Origin: an uncultured Paraprevotella sp.
GTDB taxonomy: Bacteria > Bacteroidota > Bacteroidia > Bacteroidales > Bacteroidaceae
DNA: 61,006 nt
Assembly: GCA_944321365.1 (NCBI GenBank)
Contig: CALULA010000013.1
Span: 1-61,006 of the forward strand
Direction: 5' to 3'
Under the pieces are notes generated by a model that ran no database searches, had not been told where the DNA came from, and worked only from the letters and a program-made list of their open reading frames with translations. The position numbers were made by a program, and so were the translations under genes. Below are positions 1 through 8,687 of the stretch, one piece after another; positions within the stretch are counted from its first letter, which is position 1, and each line of letters opens with the position of its first letter.

Positions 1-44
1 AAAGACTGAAAAAGGCGGTACAAGACCATAAGCGAAAGCCACTG

Positions 45-70
45 AATGTAAGCGTCTTACATTTTCTTTT
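45..70 (+). terminator. terminator-like hairpin
   Basis: An 8-bp perfect stem (AATGTAAG / CTTACATT) with a 3-nt loop is followed by TTTCTTTT. It may end a gene lying upstream of the window. The surrounding 160 bases are AT-rich and I see no open reading frame in them. Confidence 0.4.
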
Positions 71-199
71 CGACTTTCTTTATTTGTCAGAATACAACTT
101 GTACCTTTTAAAATGAATAGCCGCTGACATTCAATAATGTATGCCTGATATATAGTAAATAAAATACTCAAAGGACGAGGCATCTCTCTGCCACTGGAA

Positions 200-904
200 G
201 TGCAAGCCACGGTGACGGACGAAACGCGCCACGAGACCGGCAAGGCCATTCAGGACAAGCTCTATCCCGGAGGCATATCTTCCGTCATGGCTGGCATGCC
301 GGGTGATATGGGCAAGGACGTGAAACAGTTCCTCACCGACTATTTCTTCGGGGAGATATACAGCCGGGGCGCGCTCGACTTGCCCACCCGCGAGCTGCTG
401 AGCTACTGCGTGCTGGCCACGTTGGAGGCCGAAAGCCAGATCCAATCACACTATCACGGCAACATCAACGCGGGCAACTCGCCCGAAACGCTGACGGCGG
501 CCGTCATCCAGTGCCTGCCCTACATCGGTTTCCCTGCCGCCATCAAGGCCCTGCGCATCATCAAGCAGGAGTACGTCAGGCCCGCACAGACGGCGGAACA
601 AATAGTGCGCCTCTCCAAAATCATCGTGGACCCGGACCGGCTGGAAGAGTACAACACCTTCCTGAAAGAGGAAATAGAGGCCTCCATGCGGCTGGAACCC
701 GGAGTGCTCACCCTCTATGCCACAGCCGAGAAGACAGCTCCGCACAAGGTGACCATCCTTGAGATCTATGCCGACCGTGCCGCTTATGAAAACCACCCGA
801 AAACGCCACATTTCCAGAAGTACAAACAAGGCACTCTACCGATGGTAAAAGACCTGGAACTGACAGATACGACACCACCCATTCCGGGTCTGAAAATCAA
901 ATGA
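200..904 (+). CDS. carboxymuconolactone decarboxylase / ABM monooxygenase-domain protein, probably 5'-truncated
   Basis: Residues about 15-115 resemble a carboxymuconolactone decarboxylase (alkylhydroperoxidase-like) domain, including a helix beginning LPTRELLSYCVLATL. Residues about 130-225 resemble an antibiotic-biosynthesis-monooxygenase domain (LEPGVLTLYA, ILEIYADRAAYENH). The substrate is unknown. The only usable start is GTG at 200, with no Shine-Dalgarno. The same frame stays open upstream to the TGA at 146 and encodes KGRGISLPLEV just before the GTG, which looks like continued protein sequence. As I recall them, family members often carry another CMD domain at the N-terminus. I infer that the gene has lost its 5' half at the AT-rich junction near 150-165. 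A functional short protein from the GTG remains possible. Confidence 0.6.
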   Translation: MQATVTDETRHETGKAIQDKLYPGGISSVMAGMPGDMGKDVKQFLTDYFFGEIYSRGALDLPTRELLSYCVLATLEAESQIQSHYHGNINAGNSPETLTAAVIQCLPYIGFPAAIKALRIIKQEYVRPAQTAEQIVRLSKIIVDPDRLEEYNTFLKEEIEASMRLEPGVLTLYATAEKTAPHKVTILEIYADRAAYENHPKTPHFQKYKQGTLPMVKDLELTDTTPPIPGLKIK

Positions 905-1018
905 CACACCGCTCAGCTATCAGACAGACCGACCGCCACAGGCAGGAGCAAACCCCGGCATTGTTCATCTGACAAGCCTGAAGAAGGACGGACGGCCTGC
1001 GAAGCTCATCCTGCCGTC

Positions 1019-1927
1019 TCACAGAAACATGGTCAGCAACGGTATGCTCAACACAGAAAGCAAGGTGGTGATAAACGTACCTTCCGCCATAACCATCTCA
1101 CCTCTTTCATACTGAATGCAGAACAGCGTGCCATACGAAGCTACCGGCATGGCTGCCAGCACCACATTGATATTGGCAATGGTCTCGTCCACCCGACAAA
1201 GACGCGAAAGGTATAAAATCAGCAATGGAATCAGCAACAAGCGCAGTACTGACATCATATAGATGGAAGGATTGCCGAACATGCGGCGGACAGGAACCTG
1301 AGCTATCGAGGAACCGATAATCAGCAACGCGGCAGGAACCGTCACATTCCCCAACAAGACAAAAGGCGTGCCCACAACACGCGGAGGAGTCCAGCCCGTC
1401 AGCACAATCAGAATCGAAAGATACGACGCTATCATAGCCGGACAGTAAAGGGTGCGGCGGTCAAAATGCATCTTCCCTTGACCGCCGGAGATGAACAACG
1501 TGCCGAAAACAAAAATCAGCAACGTACTGGGGAAATTGAGTATACAGGCATAAAACACCGCACTGGAGCCGAAAATGGACGCGACAATGGGATAACCGAT
1601 GAACCCCACGTTGCCAAAAGCCAACATAAAACTATAGATTCCCCTATCTGTGGACTTGACCCGCAGATAGCGCGGGAGCAAAAAGGCCGCGCCTATCAAG
1701 ATTACATAAGTGGCAAAACCCACGGCGAGCAACGGCAAAATATAGCGTTTGTCCGGAAGCGTGTCGCCCATTACGGACGAGAGAATCAGACACGGACAGG
1801 TCACATTGATGACCAATCCCGACAATTTACGGTCGAACTCTTCATCCATCAGGCCCTTTTTACTCAAACAATAACCGACAATTACCAAGACGAACAAGAT
1901 AACCATCTGCGTAACAATTGTATCCAT
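1019..1927 (-). CDS. AEC-family (auxin efflux carrier-like) transporter
   Basis: This 302-residue protein is hydrophobic throughout and starts MDTIVTQMVILFVLVIVGYCLSKKG, typical of the AEC/malonate-transporter family. The family usually has about ten membrane helices in two five-helix halves. Conserved-looking features include NVTCPCLILSS near residue 40 and FGNVGFIGYP near residue 105. It would act in the inner membrane as a secondary transporter of an organic anion; the substrate cannot be read from the sequence. The length is normal. A possible -7 element (TATTTTTG, minus strand, 1966-1959) lies upstream, without a clear -33 partner. It converges with the CMD protein. Confidence 0.85.
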   Translation of the reverse strand: MDTIVTQMVILFVLVIVGYCLSKKGLMDEEFDRKLSGLVINVTCPCLILSSVMGDTLPDKRYILPLLAVGFATYVILIGAAFLLPRYLRVKSTDRGIYSFMLAFGNVGFIGYPIVASIFGSSAVFYACILNFPSTLLIFVFGTLFISGGQGKMHFDRRTLYCPAMIASYLSILIVLTGWTPPRVVGTPFVLLGNVTVPAALLIIGSSIAQVPVRRMFGNPSIYMMSVLRLLLIPLLILYLSRLCRVDETIANINVVLAAMPVASYGTLFCIQYERGEMVMAEGTFITTLLSVLSIPLLTMFL

Positions 1928-2053
1928 CTTACGTTTTACCTTTCACCCTAAACACATGCAAAAATACAAATAATCGGATTAAGATGTATGCCGCAACTGA
2001 AATCCTTGAACATTTATGCTCCCGTTGCCCACGCGGCCGCACGCCCTCAAAGC

Positions 2054-2551
2054 TCACTCAAGTATGGCCAAGGCAATGCATGCACAAGCCTCCGCATCGG
2101 CCAGCGCATGATGATGCTGAGTCAGGTCATATCCGCAGGCTGCAGCCACCGTCTGCAACTGATGGTTGGGCAGCTTTCGCCCGAACACCCGACGTGAGGC
2201 ACGGCACGTGCAATGAAACACATAGCCGGGATTGTCCATCCCGTAAGCCTGAAAGGCTGCTTTCAGACATCCTTCGTCAAACGGACTGTTGTGGGCCACC
2301 AAAGGCAATCCTGCGACAAGCGGAGCGATGTCGGCCCAGACGTGGGGAAAATCCTCCGCACTGTCCGTGTCGGCACGTGTAAGCCCGTGCACCAATGTAT
2401 TCCAATAACTGTAATAATTGGGGTACGGACGTATCAGTCTGTAACACCTGTCCGTCACGCGACCGTCACGGACCACCACCACGCCCACACTGCATACGCT
2501 GGAACGGTTTCCGTTGGCCGTCTCAAAATCTATAGCTGCAAAATTTCTCAT
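2054..2551 (-). CDS. DnaQ-like 3'-5' exonuclease (DEDDh)
   Basis: The protein of 165 residues is a stand-alone exonuclease domain like the proofreading subunit of DNA polymerase III. Motif ExoI is IDFETA (D8, E10), ExoII is HNSPFDEGCL (D92) and ExoIII is HHALADAEA (H148, D152), so all four acidic metal ligands and the catalytic histidine are present. It lacks any polymerase-binding or BRCT extension, so it may act in repair or nucleic-acid turnover rather than replication. The start ATG lies 23 bases from a phased TGCG repeat array, which forms its upstream region. No clear TAnnTTTG promoter is visible there. Confidence 0.87.
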   Translation of the reverse strand: MRNFAAIDFETANGNRSSVCSVGVVVVRDGRVTDRCYRLIRPYPNYYSYWNTLVHGLTRADTDSAEDFPHVWADIAPLVAGLPLVAHNSPFDEGCLKAAFQAYGMDNPGYVFHCTCRASRRVFGRKLPNHQLQTVAAACGYDLTQHHHALADAEACACIALAILE

Positions 2552-2573
2552 CTGTCTTTCCTTCTGTCAGATT

Positions 2574-2683
2574 CTTGCGGAAAAGCCGCTACGTTCTTGC
2601 GCAAGAACGCCGCCGCTTTTGCGCATGAATGATGACCGCATTGCGCAAAAGAAAGACGGGCCTTGCGCAACAGGGAATCCGTT
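2574..2683. repeat. 22-bp phased TGCG array A, five units
   Basis: TGCG cores begin at 2576, 2598, 2620, 2642 and 2664, each exactly 22 bases apart. The local consensus is YTTGCGCAA or close to it, and the rest of each unit is largely unconserved. The array lies between the flavin reductase stop and the exonuclease start. Positions 2554 and 2686 have no core, so the array has five units. Confidence 0.8.
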
Positions 2684-2759
2684 TATCCGCATCCCTCAGT
2701 CTGAGTGTCCCGAAAGGGGTGCAGGCTGGCAAGCCGCACTCCTCAGGACGTTCCCCGGC

Positions 2760-3323
2760 CTATCCCTTCAGCACCTTGCCGTCACAGAACGCGTTGCCTA
2801 CCTTTTCGCCCAGGACAAGATAGGCATTATGCACCGGATCGAAAGTTATGGCACGCAATTTGGCCGGGTCTATTTTTCCCTGTCCGTCAAGAATACGCTC
2901 ATCGGCCGAGACATTGACAATCCGTCCGACTAAGTGACACTGTTCATTGTCATAAGAAACAAGTTCACATTCCAAAGCCATCGGAAGTTCCGCAATAAGC
3001 GGCGCATTGACGAAATCCGATTTCAAGGCATGAAAACCGGCCTTGGCAAACTTGTCCGGTTCTTTGTTACCGGAAACGATGCCCACATAATCACAGGCCA
3101 CCAACTGGTCCGCCGTGCCGATGCTCACGGTGAAAGCCTGCGCATCCAACAGATTCTTAACCGTCTTGTGCCCTGCACTCAGGCACAGATTGATGCGATC
3201 GTCATAATCTATTCCGCCCCATGCGGCATTCATGGCGTCGGGACGCCCGTCTGCGTCGTAAGTGGCCACGATGAAAACCGGTTGTGGATAAGTCCACGGC
3301 TTTGCTCCAAAATTCTTTCTCAT
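2760..3323 (-). CDS. flavin reductase family protein (flavoredoxin-like)
   Basis: This 187-residue protein has the FMN-binding split-barrel fold of flavoredoxins (MRKNFGAKPW, PVFIVATYDADGRPDAMNAAW, then FTVSIGTADQL, DYVGIVSGNKEPDKFAKAGF). Such proteins bind FMN and transfer electrons or reduce flavins; the partner here is unknown. I chose ATG at 3323 because it has a strong Shine-Dalgarno (AGGAGG) and matches the usual family start. The frame extends upstream to 3437, but that part does not look coding. A promoter sits at 3416-3386. The gene points the same way as the symporter upstream but probably has its own transcript. Confidence 0.9.
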   Translation of the reverse strand: MRKNFGAKPWTYPQPVFIVATYDADGRPDAMNAAWGGIDYDDRINLCLSAGHKTVKNLLDAQAFTVSIGTADQLVACDYVGIVSGNKEPDKFAKAGFHALKSDFVNAPLIAELPMALECELVSYDNEQCHLVGRIVNVSADERILDGQGKIDPAKLRAITFDPVHNAYLVLGEKVGNAFCDGKVLKG

Positions 3324-3385
3324 GATGATGTTCCTCCTGTTTTTTGTCCATTCCGCCTCTCCTTTTCCGGAAAAACGGGCATATA

Positions 3386-3416
3386 CAAAGATAAGACAAT
3401 TTATCCGAAAAACGAA
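3386..3416 (-). promoter_or_regulatory. Bacteroidetes-type promoter for the flavin reductase
   Basis: On the minus strand, TATCTTTG (3393-3386) matches the TAnnTTTG -7 consensus. TTCG lies 19 bases further upstream, one mismatch from TTTG. Confidence 0.5.
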
Positions 3417-3443
3417 CGGGTCAACGTCTTTTTTCACCTCGGC

Positions 3444-4901
3444 TCATGCGCTGACCTTCATGCCTGAAGACCGGGAAACGGCATACAGGCCGGCGAAAGT
3501 CAACAACCCGTTGAGCATCAACAGTTCATAACCGAAATGATAGCCGTAGGCCGAAACCGTAAAGGCATCCAGCCCATAGCAGCAAAGCGGTGAAAGAATG
3601 CAAACCGGCGGCACCATGCCGGAACGGGGCATACGGCGCGTGAACAGTCCGAACGCAAACAGTCCCAGCAAAGGCCCATAGGTATAAGAAGCCACCACAT
3701 AGACCGCATCCAGCACACTGCTGTTGTTCACCGCCTCGAAGAACAATACGCATCCCGCAAGCAGCAAAGCCATCACGCCGTGCACCCATTTGCGTACTTT
3801 TTCCGGACGGGCACAACGATGTTCCACATCCAGAATATCCACGCAAAAACATGTCGTCAGAGCCGTCAATGCAGAATCGGCACTGCTGAAAGCCGCTGCT
3901 ATGATGCCGATGGTGAACAACACCAACACACCGTGTCCCAAATAACCTTGCGCACAGAACAGCGGCAAAATATCGTCTCCCCTGTCCGGCAGGGCTATGC
4001 CTTGCTTCGCCGCCAACGCCAACAAGAGGATGCCTAAAGTCAGAAAGAGCCAGTTCAACGGAATGAAAGCCAGTCCGTAAGAACACATGTCCTTCTGCGC
4101 ATCACGCAGATTCTTGCACGTCAGGTTTTTCTGCATCATATCCTGATCCAAACCCGTCATCACAACGACAATGAACACACCGCTCAGGAATTGCTTGACA
4201 AAGTGCTGACGCGAGGTCCAGTCCGTCCACTCTATCCAACGGCTATGCGGACTGGCGGCAACATAGTCTAACGCCTCGCCGACCGTAAAGCCGTTCAGGC
4301 GACAAAGCTGGACAACAATCAGCAGCAGCGCGGCAATCAGACAGAAGGTCTGTAAGGAGTCGGTCCAGACCAATGCCTTGATGCCGCTTTGGAAGGTATA
4401 CAGATAAATGAGCAGAACCGTTCCCACAGCCGTTACCCAGAATGCGACTCCCATAGGACCGAAAACATACTCATGCAGAATAAGACAGACCAGATAAAGG
4501 CGGGCCGCCGACCCTAACATTTTGGAAAGAAGGAAAAAAGACGCGCCGGTATGGTAGGCACTCCGGCCAAAACGGAGGGCAAGATAACCATAGATTGAGG
4601 TCAGACGAAGCTTGTAGTACAGAGGCAACAAGACGAATGCCACCACCAGATAGCCCAAAAAGAAACCTACACACATCTGCATGTAGGTCATATCCGAAGT
4701 GTTTACCATGCCCGGCACGGACACGAAACTCACTCCCGACACCGAAGCGCCTATCATACCGAAAGCCACAGCCCACCAAGGCGACTGACGGTTGCCGCGG
4801 AAAAAAGCATCGTTGTCTCCCTTTCCGCCCATCTTCCGCGAAATGACAAAAAGCAAGACAAAGTAGACTGTCGTTGTCAGGAGTATATAAAAAGCACTCA
4901 T
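3444..4901 (-). CDS. sodium:solute symporter (SSS family)
   Basis: The protein of 485 residues has many membrane helices and the SSS-family pattern: FFRGNRQSPWWAVAFGMIGASVSGVSFVSVPG near residues 33-64, YFRPL-like loops later, and AAAFSSADSALTALTT near residue 335, which matches the conserved sodium-binding region (SSADSALT). It should couple sodium entry to uptake of an organic solute across the inner membrane; the substrate is not predictable. I chose ATG 4901 (MSAFYILL) rather than 5054 because the extra 51 codons overlap the PurF-like gene and do not resemble the family. It follows the PurF-like gene after 58 bases and may share its transcript. Confidence 0.88.
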   Translation of the reverse strand: MSAFYILLTTTVYFVLLFVISRKMGGKGDNDAFFRGNRQSPWWAVAFGMIGASVSGVSFVSVPGMVNTSDMTYMQMCVGFFLGYLVVAFVLLPLYYKLRLTSIYGYLALRFGRSAYHTGASFFLLSKMLGSAARLYLVCLILHEYVFGPMGVAFWVTAVGTVLLIYLYTFQSGIKALVWTDSLQTFCLIAALLLIVVQLCRLNGFTVGEALDYVAASPHSRWIEWTDWTSRQHFVKQFLSGVFIVVVMTGLDQDMMQKNLTCKNLRDAQKDMCSYGLAFIPLNWLFLTLGILLLALAAKQGIALPDRGDDILPLFCAQGYLGHGVLVLFTIGIIAAAFSSADSALTALTTCFCVDILDVEHRCARPEKVRKWVHGVMALLLAGCVLFFEAVNNSSVLDAVYVVASYTYGPLLGLFAFGLFTRRMPRSGMVPPVCILSPLCCYGLDAFTVSAYGYHFGYELLMLNGLLTFAGLYAVSRSSGMKVSA

Positions 4902-4959
4902 ATTCCTTACCGCACCGCTGTTCTGCGGTGCATTCCGCGATTCTGCCGCAAATAAGATG

Positions 4960-6393
4960 TCAGTCGTTCGTATTCTCTTCTTCCAAAGTAAAGCGACTGC
5001 TTCCGTCAAAACAATGAGTGCATATCTGGCATTTCGGCAGCCCGATAGCCTCAACCAAATCCTCCAGCGTGTTGAATTTCAACGAAGAGAGATTCAGCCG
5101 CCCGGCAATTGTCTTCACCATACGGTTGTATTCAGGCGAACCGGTCGTAGCATATTTGGACAGATTACGGTTCTCATCTCCCTCGAATTCCCGTATGAGC
5201 CGACGGGTAATCAGCTCCATGTCGCTCTTCGATGAGGTGAAATTAATGAAAGGACAGCCGTAAATCAATGGCGGACAAGCAATACGCATATGCACCTCCT
5301 TGGCTCCGTAATCGGACAAGACCTGAGTATTGTCGCGCAATTGCGTACCCCGCACGATGGAGTCGTCGCAAAACAGCACACGTTTGCCATTCAGCACATC
5401 ACGGTTGGCAATCAGTTTCATCTTGGCCACCAGCGAACGCCGCTCCTGATTGCTGGGCGTAAAGCTGCGCGGCCACGTCGGCGTATACTTGGCTATGGCA
5501 CGCTGATAAGGAACACCCATACCGGCGGCGTAACCCAAAGCCATACCGATGCCGGAATCGGGGATACCGCAAACGATGTCTACTTCCGTATGGTCGTTCT
5601 TTCCCATCTTCTTGCCGCAGTCAAAGCGGAAAGCCTCTACATTCCGACCTTCATAACACGAAGTGGGAAAACCATAATAAACCCACAGGAACGAACAGAT
5701 CTGCATACGTTTGTTCGGACGCCGCAGGCATTCCATTCCATCAGCTCTCAGCCTTACAATCTCGCCCGGACCAAGGTAGTGCAAGGTCTCGTAGCCCAAA
5801 TTAGGAAAAGCGGTCGTCTCACCCGTCACGGCATAGGCCCCGTCCTTGCAGCCTACCGTCACGGGAGTACGTCCCCAGCTGTCGCGCGCCGCGATGATGC
5901 CATCCTCCGTCAGGAGCAGCATGGAACACGAGCCTTTGACTTCCTTATAGACATTCTCTATGCCTTCCACAAAATCCTTCCCCTGATTGATAAGCAATGC
6001 CACCAGTTCCGTCGGGTTAATCTTTCCGGAGCTGAACTCCGAGAAGTGCATGCCGTGCGCCAACAGCTTTTCCGCCAATGCTTCCGCGTTGTTGATTTTT
6101 GCAACAGTCACAACGGCGAACCGTCCCAAATGAGAATTCATCAACAGCGGCTGGGCATCGGTATCGCTGATGACCCCAATGCCCGACAAGCCCTTGAACC
6201 GTTCCAGCTCGTCTTCAAACTTTGTCCGGAAATAAGTGTTCTCAAGATTGTGAATGGAACGTATGAAGCCATGTTCCTTACTGTAAGTGGACATGCCGCC
6301 GCGACGGGTGCCCAAATGAGAATTATAGTCCGTGCCGTAGAACAAATCTACCGCACATTGTGTATTTGAAACCACACCAAAAAAACCGCCCAT
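4960..6393 (-). CDS. amidophosphoribosyltransferase (PurF) paralog lacking the catalytic cysteine
   Basis: The 477-residue sequence aligns over its whole length with PurF: an N-terminal Ntn-type glutaminase domain (residues 1 to about 235) and a C-terminal phosphoribosyltransferase domain with the PRPP loop VLFCDDSIVRGTQLR at about 338-352. True PurF matures to expose Cys as the nucleophile (MCGI). Here the N-terminus is MGGFFGVV, with Gly at that place, so glutamine-dependent ammonia production should be lost. The glutaminase core otherwise looks kept (SHLGTRRGG). The C-terminus has a cysteine cluster, PKCQICTHCFDG. From memory, similar MGGFFG proteins occur in other Bacteroides beside a normal PurF, so this is probably a conserved paralog with an altered role, for example ammonia-dependent or regulatory. 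Confidence 0.85.
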   Translation of the reverse strand: MGGFFGVVSNTQCAVDLFYGTDYNSHLGTRRGGMSTYSKEHGFIRSIHNLENTYFRTKFEDELERFKGLSGIGVISDTDAQPLLMNSHLGRFAVVTVAKINNAEALAEKLLAHGMHFSEFSSGKINPTELVALLINQGKDFVEGIENVYKEVKGSCSMLLLTEDGIIAARDSWGRTPVTVGCKDGAYAVTGETTAFPNLGYETLHYLGPGEIVRLRADGMECLRRPNKRMQICSFLWVYYGFPTSCYEGRNVEAFRFDCGKKMGKNDHTEVDIVCGIPDSGIGMALGYAAGMGVPYQRAIAKYTPTWPRSFTPSNQERRSLVAKMKLIANRDVLNGKRVLFCDDSIVRGTQLRDNTQVLSDYGAKEVHMRIACPPLIYGCPFINFTSSKSDMELITRRLIREFEGDENRNLSKYATTGSPEYNRMVKTIAGRLNLSSLKFNTLEDLVEAIGLPKCQICTHCFDGSSRFTLEEENTND

Positions 6394-6418
6394 AAATAGT
6401 ATCGTCTGAATTTGGGCA

Positions 6419-6449
6419 CAAAATTATAAAAAAGACAGAGACTGACAAT
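6419..6449 (-). promoter_or_regulatory. promoter for the PurF-like gene
   Basis: On the minus strand ATTG (6449-6446), a 19-base spacer and TAATTTTG (6426-6419) fit the Bacteroidetes consensus with one -33 mismatch. The start codon is 26 bases downstream. Confidence 0.55.
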
Positions 6450-6472
6450 ATGCGTTTTTTTTTTTAACTTTG
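6441..6472 (+). promoter_or_regulatory. promoter for the DUF5686 gene
   Basis: TAACTTTG at 6465-6472 is a perfect -7 match. ACTG lies 20 bases upstream as a weak -33. It overlaps the divergent promoter of the PurF-like gene, so the two genes may share control. Confidence 0.45.
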
Positions 6473-6500
6473 TCCGAAGCATAAGAAAAGAATAAATGTC

Positions 6501-8687
6501 GTGACAGTCCGAACACTCATACTGTGCGGATGCCTGCTGGCGTTTCTGCCGCAGCATGTACAGGCACGGCTGGAGATGGCCGACTCCATCATCAGCCGGA
6601 TGCATCATGCCGCCGCCCAGTATATGGACTACATCTATGAATACCATGCCAACCTCTACATCAAATCAGAGCTGGATATCATCAGGAAAAATATAGGTTT
6701 CCGGTTCATACCCGGACTGTTCCGCTCTCCGAAGGATGCCAACCGTTTCATCGTAGAGACCTATAGCGAGTTGCACTACACAGCCCCCGGCATCTACGAC
6801 CAGAAAATCAAGGCCTACACCGGCACGCTCAATCAGGCACGGGAGGTGCCCGGCATCACGGAATATTTCAACATCAACATCTACTCACCCTATATGATGG
6901 GGCAACGGCTGTTTTCTCCACTGGCTCCCAACAGCAACAAATACTACCGCTATGTGGTCGATTCCGTATCATGCGACGCACAGCAACGGTTAGAATATCA
7001 CATTCATTTCATCCCGCGCAATAAAAGTTTCCAGCTGGTAGAGGGAGAAATGACCATCACGGAGGGGGCGTGGAGCGTGCGTACCATTTCATTTCAAGGC
7101 CGTTCGGAACTGCTGCAGTTCCATTGCCGGCTGCAAATGGGCGACATCGGAACAGAAAAAGAATACCTGCCGGTGAAAAACGACATAGACGCCTGCTTCT
7201 CCTTTGCCTTCAACATCCTGGAAGGATACTACGAAGCCACCATCGACTACAAGGACATCCGCCACAAAGACAACACTCCGCCTGACAGCGTGGCCCGACG
7301 CAATTACAACCTTACGGCCTCATTCTCGCTGCAATGTGACAACAGTGCCTACACCAATGACGCCAAGAGATTCGACTCCCTGCGGACGGCTCCCCTGACC
7401 GATGCCGAAGAATACATCTACAAAAAATACAAGAGTAGAATGGACTCGCTGCGCCCGGCAAAGAGGACCGACCGGGAGCGAACCCGGCGGAGAGATTTCT
7501 GGCGTTCCGTGAGCGACTTCTGTCTGACAGACAACAAGTGGGAACTGAACAACAATTCCACCCTGCGCAATTCTCCCTTCATCAACCCGCTGCTGTTCAG
7601 TTACAGCAAGACAAACGGAATCTCTTACCGACAGGATCTGCGCCTCAACACGGCTTTTCCCAACAGTCATTCATTGGGTCTTAGCGCACGCTTAGGATAC
7701 AACTTCACCCACAACGAATTCTACTGGAGTCTGGGTGGAGAGTACGAATACTGGCCTGAACATATGGGCCGGCTGAGGCTCAACGTGGGAAACGGCAACC
7801 GCATCGGCAACAGCCGTATCATAGACGAACTGAAGGAGATTCCATCAGACAGCGTCATCGACTTCGACAAACTGAACCTGGATCTGTTTCAGGACCTGAA
7901 CTTTGAAATCAGCAACAGCTTTGAAATCATCAACGGACTGTCATTAGGGGTGGGCTTCATCTTCCACCGCCGAACGCCAGCCGAGCACCCGGACGAGAGT
8001 TTCCGCACCATAGACCTGCCGGAAGACATCTCTGCCGGTCTGCGGGTCAATGTCAGGCCGGAATACAACAGTTTTGCTCCCAGAATACGCATCGAATGGA
8101 CTCCCGGACAATATTACTACATGAACGGGAGGAAAAAAATCAACCTGAAGTCGCGCTACCCTACTTTCATCCTGGACTACGAACGCGGACTGCGCGACAT
8201 CTTCCGGAGCACCGGCGTCTATGAACGCATCGAGTTCGACATGCAGCACCACATCCGCACCGGACTGCTCTCCAATCTGTACTACCGTTTCGGCATGGGG
8301 GCTTTCACCAATCAAGAGGAAACGTACTTCGTGGACTTCGTGAATTTCCGCAAAAGCAATCTGCCTGAAGGCTGGAACGATGAGATCGGAGGAGTATTCC
8401 AGGCACTGAACAGCCGTTGGTACAACGCCTCGCCCTATTACATAAGGGCGCATGTGTCCTACGAGGCTCCCTTTCTGCTGCTGCGCCACCTCATCAAATA
8501 CACCAATCATGTGCAGAACGAACGCCTGTACCTGAACATGCTTACGATGGACCATCTGGGACCTTACTTTGAAGTGGGCTACGGCGTGGGCACATTCGTC
8601 TTCGACATGGGCTTTTTCCTTTCTCTGGAAGATTTCAAAAACATCGGCTTCGGCTACAAGTTCACGTTTGAGCTCTTCAACAAGTAG
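6501..8687 (+). CDS. DUF5686-family outer-membrane protein
   Basis: The protein of 728 residues begins with a signal peptide (MTVRTLILCGCLLAFLPQHVQA). A periplasmic part follows, with family-like stretches such as ADSIISRMHHAAAQYMDYIYEYHANLYIKS and YMMGQRLFSPLA. The second half, from about residue 350, has alternating beta strands (LRLNTAFPNSHSLGLSARLGYNF) and ends with FGYKFTFELFNK, as expected for an outer-membrane barrel. The biological role of the family is unknown. The start is GTG at 6501; the nearby ATG at 6496 runs into a stop after one codon. The transcript leader would be only about 20 bases. The gene is monocistronic and is followed by a repeat array. Confidence 0.8.
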   Translation: MTVRTLILCGCLLAFLPQHVQARLEMADSIISRMHHAAAQYMDYIYEYHANLYIKSELDIIRKNIGFRFIPGLFRSPKDANRFIVETYSELHYTAPGIYDQKIKAYTGTLNQAREVPGITEYFNINIYSPYMMGQRLFSPLAPNSNKYYRYVVDSVSCDAQQRLEYHIHFIPRNKSFQLVEGEMTITEGAWSVRTISFQGRSELLQFHCRLQMGDIGTEKEYLPVKNDIDACFSFAFNILEGYYEATIDYKDIRHKDNTPPDSVARRNYNLTASFSLQCDNSAYTNDAKRFDSLRTAPLTDAEEYIYKKYKSRMDSLRPAKRTDRERTRRRDFWRSVSDFCLTDNKWELNNNSTLRNSPFINPLLFSYSKTNGISYRQDLRLNTAFPNSHSLGLSARLGYNFTHNEFYWSLGGEYEYWPEHMGRLRLNVGNGNRIGNSRIIDELKEIPSDSVIDFDKLNLDLFQDLNFEISNSFEIINGLSLGVGFIFHRRTPAEHPDESFRTIDLPEDISAGLRVNVRPEYNSFAPRIRIEWTPGQYYYMNGRKKINLKSRYPTFILDYERGLRDIFRSTGVYERIEFDMQHHIRTGLLSNLYYRFGMGAFTNQEETYFVDFVNFRKSNLPEGWNDEIGGVFQALNSRWYNASPYYIRAHVSYEAPFLLLRHLIKYTNHVQNERLYLNMLTMDHLGPYFEVGYGVGTFVFDMGFFLSLEDFKNIGFGYKFTFELFNK

